64,000 bases of DNA, taken from assembly GCF_001182745.1 (NCBI RefSeq), contig NZ_LN868938.1, positions 3,038,001 through 3,102,000 of the forward strand, in the 5' to 3' direction. Positions 40,784 to 49,336 of this stretch are shown here, piece after piece (position 1 is the first letter of the stretch; each line of letters starts with the position of its first letter). Position numbers and translations under genes: made by a program. This DNA comes from Nocardia farcinica (GTDB lineage: Bacteria; Actinomycetota; Actinomycetes; Mycobacteriales; Mycobacteriaceae). The notes under the pieces were generated by a model, which saw only the letters and a program-made list of their open reading frames with translations, searched no databases and was not told where the DNA came from.

Positions 40784-41808
40784 CGGGCACCTCCGAGCAG
40801 CGGGACCGCCAGGCCGGGCACGTGCGCGAGTTCGACCTCGAGATTCAGCACCGGGCCGTCCGGGGTCTCCGGCATCGCCGCACGCAGTCGGCCGAGCAGT
40901 TCGCGCAGCTCGGCGCCGGACTGCGCCGGGCGCGGCACCATCTGCGCCAGCACGGCCAGCATCGGCGCGAGCATGTCGGTGGCCTCGGCGAGTTCCTCGC
41001 CGGCCGTGCTGACCGTGGTGGCCAGGCCGGGCAGGATCGAGCCGGTCAGGGCGCCGACCCCGACGTCGTAGCGGTCCTGGTCGGTGCGCAGGATGCGGAT
41101 GTCGTGGAACTGGTCGAGGATCCGGATCGTCGCGCCGGCGAACTCGCCGCCGCCGTCGAAGGCGGGGCCGAGATTGCCGAGCAGTTCCGAGGCGGGCATG
41201 GTCTGGTGGTCGGCGATGGTGCGCGCCACCGTGATCAGCGCCTGCACCAGCGGGGTGAAGGCCTGCACGTCGGCGGAGATCTGCGCGATCACGGTGGCCA
41301 GGCGCGGGGAGAACGCGGTCTCGCCCACCTGGGAGAGGCTGCGCAGGATCGCGCCCATGGTGGCGTCGTAGACGTCGCCCGCCCGCGGGCCGGTGAGGTC
41401 GACGACGGTGCCCGCCCGCAGCGGCGCACCGCCGGGGCCGCGCAGCAGTTCCAGTTCGCTGATGCCGAACAGGTTGGCCGGTGCGTAGTCCAGCCGCAGC
41501 GAGTCGTCGATGCCGGGCAGCGCGTCGGCGTCCAGGCGCAGGTCGATGCGCTGGGTGCCGCGCTCGTCGGGTGCGATCGCGGTCACCTCACCGGCCAGCA
41601 CGCCGTCCACCCGCACCTGGGTGCCCTCGGTGACGCCGTCGCCGATCTGCTCGGTGCGCAGCGTGATGCGCAGCCCGTCCTCGCTGCGCAATCCGCGATA
41701 GAGACCCGTCACCAGCGCGACCACCACGACCAGCGCCACCAGCACCAGTCCGAGGGTGCGCGCGCGGGTCCGGTCGGCGGCGACGCCGGGCAATCCGTAT
41801 TCAGGCAC
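40780..41808 (-). CDS. mceA: MCE-family protein MceA
   Basis: A 342-residue MCE subunit, the first of the six. It has a transmembrane helix (LGLVLVALVVVVALVTGLY), an MCE domain (IGDGVTEGTQVRVDGVLAGEVTAI) and a helical C-terminal domain. The gap after yrbEB is 3 nt. Six different Mce chains are thought to assemble into a hexameric lipid tunnel across the periplasm-like space. Confidence 0.9.
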   Translation of the reverse strand: MPEYGLPGVAADRTRARTLGLVLVALVVVVALVTGLYRGLRSEDGLRITLRTEQIGDGVTEGTQVRVDGVLAGEVTAIAPDERGTQRIDLRLDADALPGIDDSLRLDYAPANLFGISELELLRGPGGAPLRAGTVVDLTGPRAGDVYDATMGAILRSLSQVGETAFSPRLATVIAQISADVQAFTPLVQALITVARTIADHQTMPASELLGNLGPAFDGGGEFAGATIRILDQFHDIRILRTDQDRYDVGVGALTGSILPGLATTVSTAGEELAEATDMLAPMLAVLAQMVPRPAQSGAELRELLGRLRAAMPETPDGPVLNLEVELAHVPGLAVPLLGGAR

Positions 41809-41811
41809 CGT

Positions 41812-42678
41812 TCACCCCGTGAAGCTGATCGCCGAGTTGAAGCCCCACAGCACGATCGAGAGCACCATGTCGATGGCGATGATCGCCACGAAGCTGGTGC
41901 GCACCGCGCGCCCCGACGCGATGCCGACGCCCTCGGGCCCGCCCTTGGCGAAGAAGCCGTAGTAGCTGTGGACCAGGATCACCACCGTCCCGAAGACCGC
42001 GACCTTGATCACCGCGGCGATCACGTCGAAGCCCGAGACGAACTGGAAGAAGTAGTGGTCGTAGACACCGGCCGACTGTCCGTGCAGCAGCGTGATCAGC
42101 CCGCGGCAGGCCGCGTAGGCCAGGATCAGCGCGATCAGGAAGGTCGGCACGATGGCCAGCGCGCCCGCGATCACCCGGGTGGTCACCACGAACGGCACCG
42201 AGCGCAGGCCGAGTGATTCGATCGCGTCGATCTCCTCGGAGATGCGCATGGACCCGATTTCGGCGGTGATCCGGCAGCCCGCCTGGGCGGCGAACCCGAC
42301 CGCGGCCGCGATCGGTGCCAGCTCGCGGGTGGTGGCGTAGGCGGAGACGATGCCGGTGACCGGGCCCATGCCGAGCATGTCCAGCGTGGCGAAGGACTCC
42401 ACACCCACCGAAGCGCCCATCACCAGCCCGAGCACCACCATCATCGGCACCGTGCCGCCGCCGACCACGATGGAACCGCGGCCCCAGGTCATGTTCGTGA
42501 TGGCACGCATGGTCTCGGCGCGGTAGCGCGACAGCGTCAGCGGCACCGCCGAGAGCACCTGCCAGACGAACACCGCGACGAAGCCGAAGGATTCGATGCC
42601 GCGCAGCACCAGCCCGCCGCGCCGCACGTAGCGCACCAGCGGACCGAGCCCCTTGGGCACGTACGAGGAGACCGCCAT
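41812..42678 (-). CDS. yrbEB: YrbE-B (MlaE-family) permease
   Basis: A 288-residue integral membrane protein of the MlaE family, the second permease subunit of the Mce lipid importer. It shows the family features AQAGCRITAEIGSMRISEEIDA and SLGLRSVPFVVTTRV, with 5-6 transmembrane segments. It starts one base after yrbEA. The partner ATPase MceG (Mkl) is normally encoded elsewhere and is absent from this window. Confidence 0.92.
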   Translation of the reverse strand: MAVSSYVPKGLGPLVRYVRRGGLVLRGIESFGFVAVFVWQVLSAVPLTLSRYRAETMRAITNMTWGRGSIVVGGGTVPMMVVLGLVMGASVGVESFATLDMLGMGPVTGIVSAYATTRELAPIAAAVGFAAQAGCRITAEIGSMRISEEIDAIESLGLRSVPFVVTTRVIAGALAIVPTFLIALILAYAACRGLITLLHGQSAGVYDHYFFQFVSGFDVIAAVIKVAVFGTVVILVHSYYGFFAKGGPEGVGIASGRAVRTSFVAIIAIDMVLSIVLWGFNSAISFTG

Positions 42679-42679
42679 A

Positions 42680-43525
42680 TCAGGCCAGCCTCGTCGGCAG
42701 GAACATGGCGGTGACCTGGGTGAGCAGCAGGTTCACGCACACGATCGAGACCACCGAGAGCACCACGGCGGCGTTGACCGCGTCGGCCACGCCGCGCGGG
42801 CCGCCCTTGGCCTCCAGACCGCGCTGGCAGGCGATGATCACCACCAGGAAGCCGAAGATCAGCGCCTTGCCCAGCGACACCCACACGTCCGCGGTGGAGG
42901 TGAACGAGCCGAAGGTGGCCCAGTAGCTGCCCGGTGTCACGTCCTGGCCGCCGATGGCGACCGCGTACCCGGCGAGCACGCCGACGAAGATCACCAGGAC
43001 GTTGAGCAGCGGCGCGACGATCAGCATCGCGACCATGCGCGGGATCACCAGCCGGTGGATGGGGCTGATGCCCATGGTGTGCAGCGCGTCGATCTCCTCG
43101 CGGATGGTGCGCGCGCCGAGGTCGGCGGCGATGGCGGCCGCGCCCGCGCCGCCGAGCAGGAAGCCGGTCGCCATCGGCGCGCCCTGCTTGATGACGCCGA
43201 GCCCGCCGGTCGCGCCGACGAGGGAGTCCGCGCCGAGGGTGTGGATCAGGTTGCCGACCTGGATGGAGACGATCACGCCGAACGGGACGGCCATCAGGAT
43301 CGCGGGCACGGCGGTCACGGTGACCAACCGCCACGCCTGGAGCAGGGCCTCACGCCACTGGAATTCGCGGCGGATCAGGTCGCCGACGGTGCCGGTGACC
43401 GATTCCTGGGCGATGCCGACCGCGCGGCCGAAGGTGCGCAGCGAGGAGACGACCGTATCGGAGAAGTTCTTCCGGACGATCGCCGTCGCGGATACGCGGT
43501 CGGCCGTGCGGATCTCCGGCGTCAT
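42680..43525 (-). CDS. yrbEA: YrbE-A (MlaE-family) permease
   Basis: A 281-residue MlaE-family permease, the first gene of the mce operon, with the conserved loop GAAAIAADLGARTIREEIDALHTMGISP (given here as the region around residues 140-170). ATG 43525 has no Shine-Dalgarno sequence of its own but overlaps the stop of a 17-codon leader ORF with a good one, so translational coupling probably drives its expression. Confidence 0.88.
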   Translation of the reverse strand: MTPEIRTADRVSATAIVRKNFSDTVVSSLRTFGRAVGIAQESVTGTVGDLIRREFQWREALLQAWRLVTVTAVPAILMAVPFGVIVSIQVGNLIHTLGADSLVGATGGLGVIKQGAPMATGFLLGGAGAAAIAADLGARTIREEIDALHTMGISPIHRLVIPRMVAMLIVAPLLNVLVIFVGVLAGYAVAIGGQDVTPGSYWATFGSFTSTADVWVSLGKALIFGFLVVIIACQRGLEAKGGPRGVADAVNAAVVLSVVSIVCVNLLLTQVTAMFLPTRLA

Positions 43526-43575
43526 TCGGCGGGCCCGCGGGCCGCGCCCGCCGCACGGGACGTCTGGATGTTCAT
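43522..43575 (-). CDS. 17-codon leader ORF coupled to yrbEA
   Basis: ATG 43575 follows GGAGAG by 4 nt and opens a frame MNIQTSRAAGAARGPAE ending in TGA at 43522-43524, which overlaps the yrbEA start (ATGA). No such site precedes yrbEA itself. The peptide may simply recruit ribosomes to the operon, or it may be a regulatory upstream ORF. Confidence 0.5.
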   Translation of the reverse strand: MNIQTSRAAGAARGPAE

Positions 43576-43616
43576 GGCGCTCTCCGAATCCGGCTTCGAT
43601 GCCAACGTCGGCCAAG

Positions 43617-43644
43617 CTAATAGGTACTCTGCGTCACAACAAAA
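43617..43644 (-). promoter_or_regulatory. Possible promoter of the mce operon
   Basis: On the minus strand, TTTTGT (43639-43644) and TATTAG (43617-43622) are spaced by 16 bp, about 40 bp before the leader ORF. This is the most AT-rich part of the 147-bp gap downstream of the exchanger gene. It is assigned by motif only. Confidence 0.35.
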
Positions 43645-43722
43645 TCAGGGAGCCGTGACGCTGACCACTTTCCAACCGAACCCGAGCACCGTTCCGGTTA
43701 TTCGTGATCCGCACCACTTCGG

Positions 43723-44817
43723 CTACGGACTGGCGGCGAGGAACACAAAAGCCGAGAACAGAGCCAGGTGCACGCCGCCCTGCAGGAGCGTGGCGCGCCC
43801 CGGAACCACGGTCAGCACGCCGACGACGACGGTCAGCGCGAGCAACACCATCTGCGTGGCGCCCAGTCCCAGAATCAACGGACCAGGTAGCCAGATAGTT
43901 GCTACAGCGATGACCGGGATGGTCAACCCGATGCTCGCCATCGCCGAGCCGAGGGCCAGGTTCAGGCTGATCTGGAGTCGGTCGCGCCGCGCGGCCCGGA
44001 CCGCGGCCAGCGTCTCCGGCAGCAGCACCAGCAGCGCGATCACCACACCCACCGCCGCGTGCGGCATCCCGGCCGTCGCCACCGCCGACTCGATCGACGG
44101 CGAGACCACCTTGGCCAGCCCGACCACCCCGGTCAGCGCGAGCAGCAGCAGCGCAAGGCTGAGCAGCGCCGCGCGCGTGGAGGGCCGCTCGTCGTGCAGA
44201 TCGTCGTCGGTCACCACCCCGTCCGCCTGGACCGGCGGCAGAAAGTCGTCGCGGTGCCGCACCGTCTGCACCATCACGAACAGCCCGTACAACGACAGCG
44301 AGGCGATCGCGGCGAAGGCCAGCTGCGGGGTGGAGAACTCCGGGCCCGGCACGCTGGAGGTGAAGGTCGGCAGCACCAGACTGAGCGTGGCCAGCGTCGC
44401 CACCGTCGCCAGCGCCGCGCCGGTGCCTTCGGCGTTGAACTCGGCCACCCGCCTGCGCAGCGCCGCGACCAACAGGGCGAGGCCGAAGATGCCGTTACAG
44501 GTGATCATCACCGCCGCGAAGACGGTGTCCCTGGCCAGCGTCGCCGATTTCTCCCCGCCGGAGATCATCAGCGTGACGATGAGCGCCACCTCGATCACGG
44601 TGACGGCCACGGCGAGCACCAGCGCCCCGAACGGTTCACCGACCCGCTCGGCGACCACCTCGGCGTGATAGACCGCCGAGAGCACCGCCCCGATCAGGAA
44701 CGCGGCAACCACCACGACACCCACCGAAGGCAGACTTCGCCCCCAGGTGGCGGCCAGGACGACGGCGGCGAGCAGGGGCACGAACACGGTCCAGCGGTCT
44801 CTCAGCGCACGGATCAT
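43723..44817 (-). CDS. chaA: Ca2+/H+ (cation) exchanger, ChaA/CAX family
   Basis: A 364-residue membrane protein with 10-11 transmembrane segments and the two alpha-repeat motifs of the CaCA superfamily: AVAVTVIEVALIVTLM in the first half and VIALLVLLPETLAAVRAARR, then LNLALGSAMASIGLTIP, in the second, each with an acidic residue in the transport path. An acidic loop (DDDLHDE) joins the halves. It exports Ca2+ or Na+/K+ against protons. The symbol is by family only. Confidence 0.85.
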   Translation of the reverse strand: MIRALRDRWTVFVPLLAAVVLAATWGRSLPSVGVVVVAAFLIGAVLSAVYHAEVVAERVGEPFGALVLAVAVTVIEVALIVTLMISGGEKSATLARDTVFAAVMITCNGIFGLALLVAALRRRVAEFNAEGTGAALATVATLATLSLVLPTFTSSVPGPEFSTPQLAFAAIASLSLYGLFVMVQTVRHRDDFLPPVQADGVVTDDDLHDERPSTRAALLSLALLLLALTGVVGLAKVVSPSIESAVATAGMPHAAVGVVIALLVLLPETLAAVRAARRDRLQISLNLALGSAMASIGLTIPVIAVATIWLPGPLILGLGATQMVLLALTVVVGVLTVVPGRATLLQGGVHLALFSAFVFLAASP

Positions 44818-44933
44818 GCTTCCATCGTCCCAGCAGAATCGGACATCAAGATCGAGGCACGTGGCCGAGTCGCCCGCGGCGATATTGTGGCGATCGATTC
44901 CGCACCGGCCGGGGCATGGGCGAGAATTCCCGT

Positions 44934-45599
44934 GTGCGGACCCAGTTCACCCACGAGCTCATCGCGTTGACCAACGATCTGACGCTGATGTGCCGTCTCG
45001 CCCACGATTCCCTCGAACGGGTCGTCGACGCGCTGGCGGGCGCCGATCTCACCGCCGCCTACGAGGTGTTCGCGCTCGAGGAGCAGTTACACAAGATGCA
45101 CGGCACCTGCGAGGCGCGCACGGTGGCGCTGCTGGCGTTGCAGGCGCCGGTCGCCCGCGACCTGCGCCATGTGGTGACCGCGATGCAGATCGCCGACCAG
45201 CTCTCCGGCATCGGCACCCTCACCAGCGCGGTCGCCGACCAGGTCTACCGCCACCACCCCGAACACGTTGCGGCGCAGCCGATCCTGTCCGCGCTGACCG
45301 AGCTCGGCGGGGTCGCCGCGGCCCGGCTGGCCGCCGCGGGCGAGGCGGTGACCACCGGCCACCCCGCCGACGACCCCGCGCCCGGTGCCTCCGTGGCCGA
45401 GCTGCGTGCCCGGCTGCACGCCGCGCTGAGCGATCCGGACCGTCCCGAAACTCCGGCCGTCGTCATCGATCTCACGCTGCTCGGCAGTCACCTGGAACGC
45501 TGCGTGGAGCGTGCCGAGCGCATCGATCGGCTGATCCGCTTCCTGGACACCGGGATTCCGCCCACCGCGCAGCCCGGACCGGAACTCCCGGCCGACTGA
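44934..45599 (+). CDS. phoU: PhoU-family phosphate-signalling protein
   Basis: A 221-residue helical protein with two PhoU repeats. It begins VRTQFTHEL, matching the family start MRTQFHxEL, so GTG 44934 is preferred over ATG 44916. GAGAAT at 44922-44927 fits a -10 at leaderless distance and there is no Shine-Dalgarno sequence. The second repeat, which normally has E/DxxxD metal-site motifs, is diverged (DLTLLGSHLERCVERAERI). No pst genes are adjacent. Confidence 0.82.
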   Translation: MRTQFTHELIALTNDLTLMCRLAHDSLERVVDALAGADLTAAYEVFALEEQLHKMHGTCEARTVALLALQAPVARDLRHVVTAMQIADQLSGIGTLTSAVADQVYRHHPEHVAAQPILSALTELGGVAAARLAAAGEAVTTGHPADDPAPGASVAELRARLHAALSDPDRPETPAVVIDLTLLGSHLERCVERAERIDRLIRFLDTGIPPTAQPGPELPAD

Positions 45600-45794
45600 G
45601 TGTGCGCAACCTCATAGCGGTCGGTCCGCTCGCATCGGTGACCGGCGGGGTAGCTTGACGGCCGCTGAGGTAGGAACGCCACCGACGATGCCGAATCGAT
45701 GCGTGACATCGGTCTGCTTGCTACGGCAGCATTTTCGGTAGCGCATGGTAGTGAGTGCGGGACGGGTGAGCTCCCGTTTCGGTAGGGAGTCGTT

Positions 45795-46574
45795 GTGAAG
45801 GTGTTGTCGTCCCGCCGGATTCGCCGTTTCCTGGGAGTGGCGGGGCCGATCGTGCTGGCCGCGCTCATCGCGGCCGCGTTCGCCGTGGTGGAGGAGCGGA
45901 CCGGAACCGTCAGCGGGCGCACCGATACCGCCGGTTCGGCACCGGGCTCGGCCGCCGAGGTCACCGGAATGCTCGCACAGCTGAAGGTCGCCCCGGAAGC
46001 CTCGATGAACGGCTACAGCCGAGAGAAGTTCCCGCACTGGGACTCCAACAAGGCCGAGCACGGCTTCGGGGCGGAGTTCACCCGCTACAGCCGGTGCACC
46101 ACGCGCGAGGTGATGATGCTGCGCGACGCGGAAGGCGCGGTGCAACTGGACCCGGCAACCTGTCAGCTCACGGTCGGCTCCGGCGGTGGCTGGCGCGACG
46201 AGTACGGCACCCTCGACCGGAAGACCGGTCAGCTCAAGCCCTACAAGTGGATCACCGACCCGGCGGCGGTGGACGCCGAGCACATCGTGGCGCTGGCCGA
46301 GGCATGGCGCTCGGGCGCGGCGGGCATGGACGAACAGACCCGCCGCCGGATCGCCAACGACGCGCTGAACCTGCAGGCCTCCGACCCGACCGCGAACCGC
46401 TCCAAGGGCGACCAGGACGCCGCGAACTACCTGCCGCCGGGAAAGTTCCGGTGTGCCTATGTCGATCGGTACCTGCGGGTGAAAGTAAAGTACGGGCTGA
46501 CCGTGGACTCGGCCGAGCAGGCCGCGCTGCGCACCGCGGTCGACGACTGCGTGCGGCAAGGAGGGTTCCGATAA
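45795..46574 (+). CDS. Secreted or membrane-anchored HNH nuclease (DUF1524/GmrSD-like)
   Basis: A 259-residue protein with one N-terminal membrane helix (about 13-31) and an extracellular HNH-type domain. The motif DAEHIVALAEAW (with Glu162-His163), then NLQASDPTANRSKGDQDAANYLPP (region 192-215, Asn201, Lys204, Asp206), is the DUF1524-type HNH signature. Four cysteines in the domain suggest disulfides, fitting an exported enzyme. It may serve DNA scavenging or defence against competitors. The start is GTG with AGGGAG 6 nt upstream. Confidence 0.83.
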   Translation: MKVLSSRRIRRFLGVAGPIVLAALIAAAFAVVEERTGTVSGRTDTAGSAPGSAAEVTGMLAQLKVAPEASMNGYSREKFPHWDSNKAEHGFGAEFTRYSRCTTREVMMLRDAEGAVQLDPATCQLTVGSGGGWRDEYGTLDRKTGQLKPYKWITDPAAVDAEHIVALAEAWRSGAAGMDEQTRRRIANDALNLQASDPTANRSKGDQDAANYLPPGKFRCAYVDRYLRVKVKYGLTVDSAEQAALRTAVDDCVRQGGFR

Positions 46575-46609
46575 GCGACATCGTGGCAATCTCGGGCAGA
46601 GCCGCCGTC

Positions 46610-47392
46610 ATGACCGACGAGGAAGGCACGGTCTCCGGCGACCTCGAGGTGACCCTCGACGAGGCGGGCAGGGGCCTGGTGCGCTATCGCGACACCGACA
46701 CCTGGTACACCATCGGCAATCTGGACGGCGAACCGCCGCACCCGTGGGACTCGGTGCAGCGCCTGGCGGCCGCGATCGAAGCCGATCTCGGTGCGCGCGA
46801 CGCCGCCGGGAACGTGATCCCCTTCGAGGTCTTCCCCGAGGACGACAGCGCGGCCGGTGCGGACACCCCCGCACCCGACGGGCCGGACGCTCCCGCCACC
46901 GCGGGGACCGGCACCACGTCCGACATCCCCGCGCAGACCGCCACCGGCCCGACCACGACGGGCACGGGCAGGACGGGCACGACCGGCACGGGCACGACCG
47001 CGACGGACGCGGCCTCCGCAGGCCCCACCCCGAACGCCGCACCCACCGGCGCTGCCTCCGCGGGCACCGCCACGGACCCCGCACCCACCGGCGCTGCCTC
47101 CGCGGGCACCATCGACGCGGCTCCCCTGGACACCAGCCCCGACGCGACCGGCCCCGACGCGCCCTCGGCCACCGCAACAGCCACCGACGCGGCGTCCACC
47201 GACACCGTCACGGTCCCCGGTCCCACCGACGCGGCCTCCGCCACCACCGACGCGGCCTCCGCAGGCAGCGCTGCCGACGCGTCCGCCACGGGCACTGCCA
47301 CCGACGCAGTGAGCACGGGCACCGCCACGAACCCCGCCTCCACCGGCGCCGGCTCCACCGAAGCGGCGGACGACCCCCGTTCGACCGGGTAG
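46610..47392 (+). CDS. Unknown protein with low-complexity Ala/Thr/Pro tail; C-terminus may be frameshifted
   Basis: About 260 residues. The first ~75 residues form a compact unrecognised domain (GDLEVTLDEAGRGLVRYRD...WDSVQRLAAAIEADLG). The rest is Ala/Thr/Ser/Gly/Pro repeats such as GAASAGT, encoded by near-identical DNA repeats around 47041-47110. ATG 46610 is chosen; a GTG lies 27 nt upstream, and neither has a Shine-Dalgarno sequence. After the TAG at 47390, another frame stays open to 47575 and ends in an ordered-looking tail (RVPLTGDDEYRP), so the assembled or real gene may contain a frameshift. Confidence 0.55.
   Translation: MTDEEGTVSGDLEVTLDEAGRGLVRYRDTDTWYTIGNLDGEPPHPWDSVQRLAAAIEADLGARDAAGNVIPFEVFPEDDSAAGADTPAPDGPDAPATAGTGTTSDIPAQTATGPTTTGTGRTGTTGTGTTATDAASAGPTPNAAPTGAASAGTATDPAPTGAASAGTIDAAPLDTSPDATGPDAPSATATATDAASTDTVTVPGPTDAASATTDAASAGSAADASATGTATDAVSTGTATNPASTGAGSTEAADDPRSTG
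47041..47110 (+). repeat. Tandem in-frame repeats in the low-complexity gene
   Basis: The sequence ACCCACCGGCGCTGCCTCCG followed by CGGGCACC occurs twice with a 24-nt link. Shorter GCCTCCGC-type units continue on both sides. Slippage here could change length or frame. Confidence 0.65.
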
Positions 47393-47603
47393 TCCGCCCG
47401 CTCCGACACCGGCTCCGGCGACGCCGGGACCCCGAGCACCCCCACTGCCACTGCGAGCACCACGACTGGCCCAGGAGGAGGCGCCCGCCGACGACGCGTC
47501 CCAGACGCCACGGCTGCCCCGCCCTCCGGTTCCAGCGCGGGTACCGCTGACCGGGGACGACGAGTACCGCCCCTGACCGCGTACCGTCCGCCGGAGAACC
47601 CCG

Positions 47604-48413
47604 TCAGCTGCGGCTGGCCCGCCGGTAGCCGATGGCTGCCGGAACCGCGCACACCGCGATGATGCCCAGCGACCACAGCACCGTGCGGGTCAGCGGATCG
47701 GCGAGCGGCCCACCCAGTGACAGCGCCTTCATCGCGTCCACGGCGGCCGACATGGGCTGGTTGCGGACGACGGGCTGGATCCACTCCGGATAGGCGATCA
47801 GCGGAACGAACCCGGTGCTGAAGAACATCAGCAGGGAACTGAGGATGGCGACCCCCTCGACCAGCGCGGCCTTGGCCGTGTACACCGCCACGGCGGTGAC
47901 CAGGGTGGCGAAGGCGAGGCCGAACAGGACCGGGACGGCCACGAACGCCAGTGCGGCGGGCACCCCCTGGTGGAAGCGGAATCCGAGCAGATAGCCGACG
48001 CCCACGACGACGAGGGTGCCCAGCAGGATGCGGCAGCCCTCGGCGAGCACCCGCGCCACGAGCCCGGAGGCGCGGTGGACGGGCAGCACCCAGAAGCGGG
48101 CGAGCAGGCCGTCGTCGCGTTCGCGGCCGAGCATCACCCCGCCCGCGACGGCGCCGGACAGCGCGCCCACCACCGCCACCATCGGCACCGATCCGTAGAG
48201 GGCGTCGTCGCCGGCGAACTTCTGGATCTGCCCGCCCACGACGGTGTCGAGCATGAACAGCAGCAGGCACGGGATGATCAGGGTCTCCAGCAGCGCCACC
48301 GGGCTGCGCGACCAGCGCAGCAGCAGCCGCTGGGTCTGCACCGAGACGTTGGCGGCCAACGTGATCGGCGAGTTCTCCGGATACGTCGGCTTCGCGCGAT
48401 GTGCCGCCCCCAT
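47604..48413 (-). CDS. ABC-2 type permease, DrrB/DrrC-like
   Basis: A 269-residue membrane subunit of an ABC exporter, with six transmembrane segments and the ABC-2 pattern LGRERDDGLLARFWVLPVHR and the late VRNQPMSAAVDAMKAL motif. GAGGAGG lies 5 nt upstream of the ATG, which shares a base with the stop of the other permease. Together with that permease and the ATPase it should export the peptide made by the synthetase encoded upstream. It is the last gene of the operon. Confidence 0.9.
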   Translation of the reverse strand: MGAAHRAKPTYPENSPITLAANVSVQTQRLLLRWSRSPVALLETLIIPCLLLFMLDTVVGGQIQKFAGDDALYGSVPMVAVVGALSGAVAGGVMLGRERDDGLLARFWVLPVHRASGLVARVLAEGCRILLGTLVVVGVGYLLGFRFHQGVPAALAFVAVPVLFGLAFATLVTAVAVYTAKAALVEGVAILSSLLMFFSTGFVPLIAYPEWIQPVVRNQPMSAAVDAMKALSLGGPLADPLTRTVLWSLGIIAVCAVPAAIGYRRASRS

Positions 48414-49336
48414 CACGACCTCCTCGTGGCGAATCGAACGGCCAGGGGCAGTGCGAGCGCGAGGATGCCCGCCAGCCACAGCAGCGACGGCCCGAGCAGC
48501 GACCAGCTGACCACTCCGGCGTTGCCCGCGGTGTCTCCGGCCAGTGCCCGCAGCCCGATGGCGAACTGCGAGATCGGCTGGTTGCGCACGAACGGCTGCA
48601 CCCACTGCGGGAACTGGGTGGCCGGTGCGAGCGCGGTGGAGAGCATGCCGAGGATGAGCGGCGGCAGCACCAGCGCCTGGGTGGTGGCCTCGGGGCTCTT
48701 CGACGCGGTGCCGATGACGTCCGCGCCGACGGTGAAGGCGATGCCGATCGCCAGCGCCAGCGCCAGGAATCCGAGCGTGTGCAGGGCGTCGAGCCGGAAC
48801 CGGAACCCGATGACGTGCCCGCACACCAGCGCCGCGGTGAGGGCGATGACGAGCCGGAACACGTTGCCGGACATGCGCGCCCCGAACGGCACCAGCTTCC
48901 CGATCGGCATGGAGCCGAAGCGGCGGTCCAGTCCCGCGACGGCGTCGGTGGCCGAGCGGAAGGCCGCGCCGATCGCGGTGAACGCGGCTGCCTGCAGGAT
49001 CACCAACGGCATCATGAACTGCGCGTAGCTGCTGAATCCGGTGCCCGCGAAGGTCATCACCGTTTTGAGCGGGATGTAGAAGCTGGCGGTGAAGGCGGCG
49101 GGCGCGAACACCGAGGTGAGCACCTCCCCGGTCTTGACCGAGGGTGTGATGAGCCGGGTGGTGAGCACCCACCACTGCCGCGCGCGCACCGGCCGCGCGC
49201 GCAGATCGGTGAGCCAGGCGCCCCGATGGGCGGGTGCCGCTGGCTCCGTCGCGACCGCCTCGATCACGGGCACCGCGCCGGCCCGGGAAGCGCTGCGTGC
49301 GGATGCCGCGCCGCCGCCGGGTGTCGGCCCGCTCAT
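48413..49336 (-). CDS. ABC-2 type permease, DrrB-like
   Basis: A 307-residue permease with a 55-residue cytoplasmic N-terminal extension and six transmembrane segments. The repeat-like motif QPFVRNQPISQFAIGLRAL matches the VRNQP motif of its partner. It overlaps the ATPase gene by ATGA. The two different permeases form a heterodimeric exporter of the daunorubicin-resistance type. Confidence 0.9.
   Translation of the reverse strand: MSGPTPGGGAASARSASRAGAVPVIEAVATEPAAPAHRGAWLTDLRARPVRARQWWVLTTRLITPSVKTGEVLTSVFAPAAFTASFYIPLKTVMTFAGTGFSSYAQFMMPLVILQAAAFTAIGAAFRSATDAVAGLDRRFGSMPIGKLVPFGARMSGNVFRLVIALTAALVCGHVIGFRFRLDALHTLGFLALALAIGIAFTVGADVIGTASKSPEATTQALVLPPLILGMLSTALAPATQFPQWVQPFVRNQPISQFAIGLRALAGDTAGNAGVVSWSLLGPSLLWLAGILALALPLAVRFATRRS

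Noticed and set aside
35622..43525. Assignment of the operon to a particular mycobacterial mce group (Mce1-Mce4)
   Set aside because: Subunit lengths and flanking genes do not point to one group, and phylogeny would be needed.
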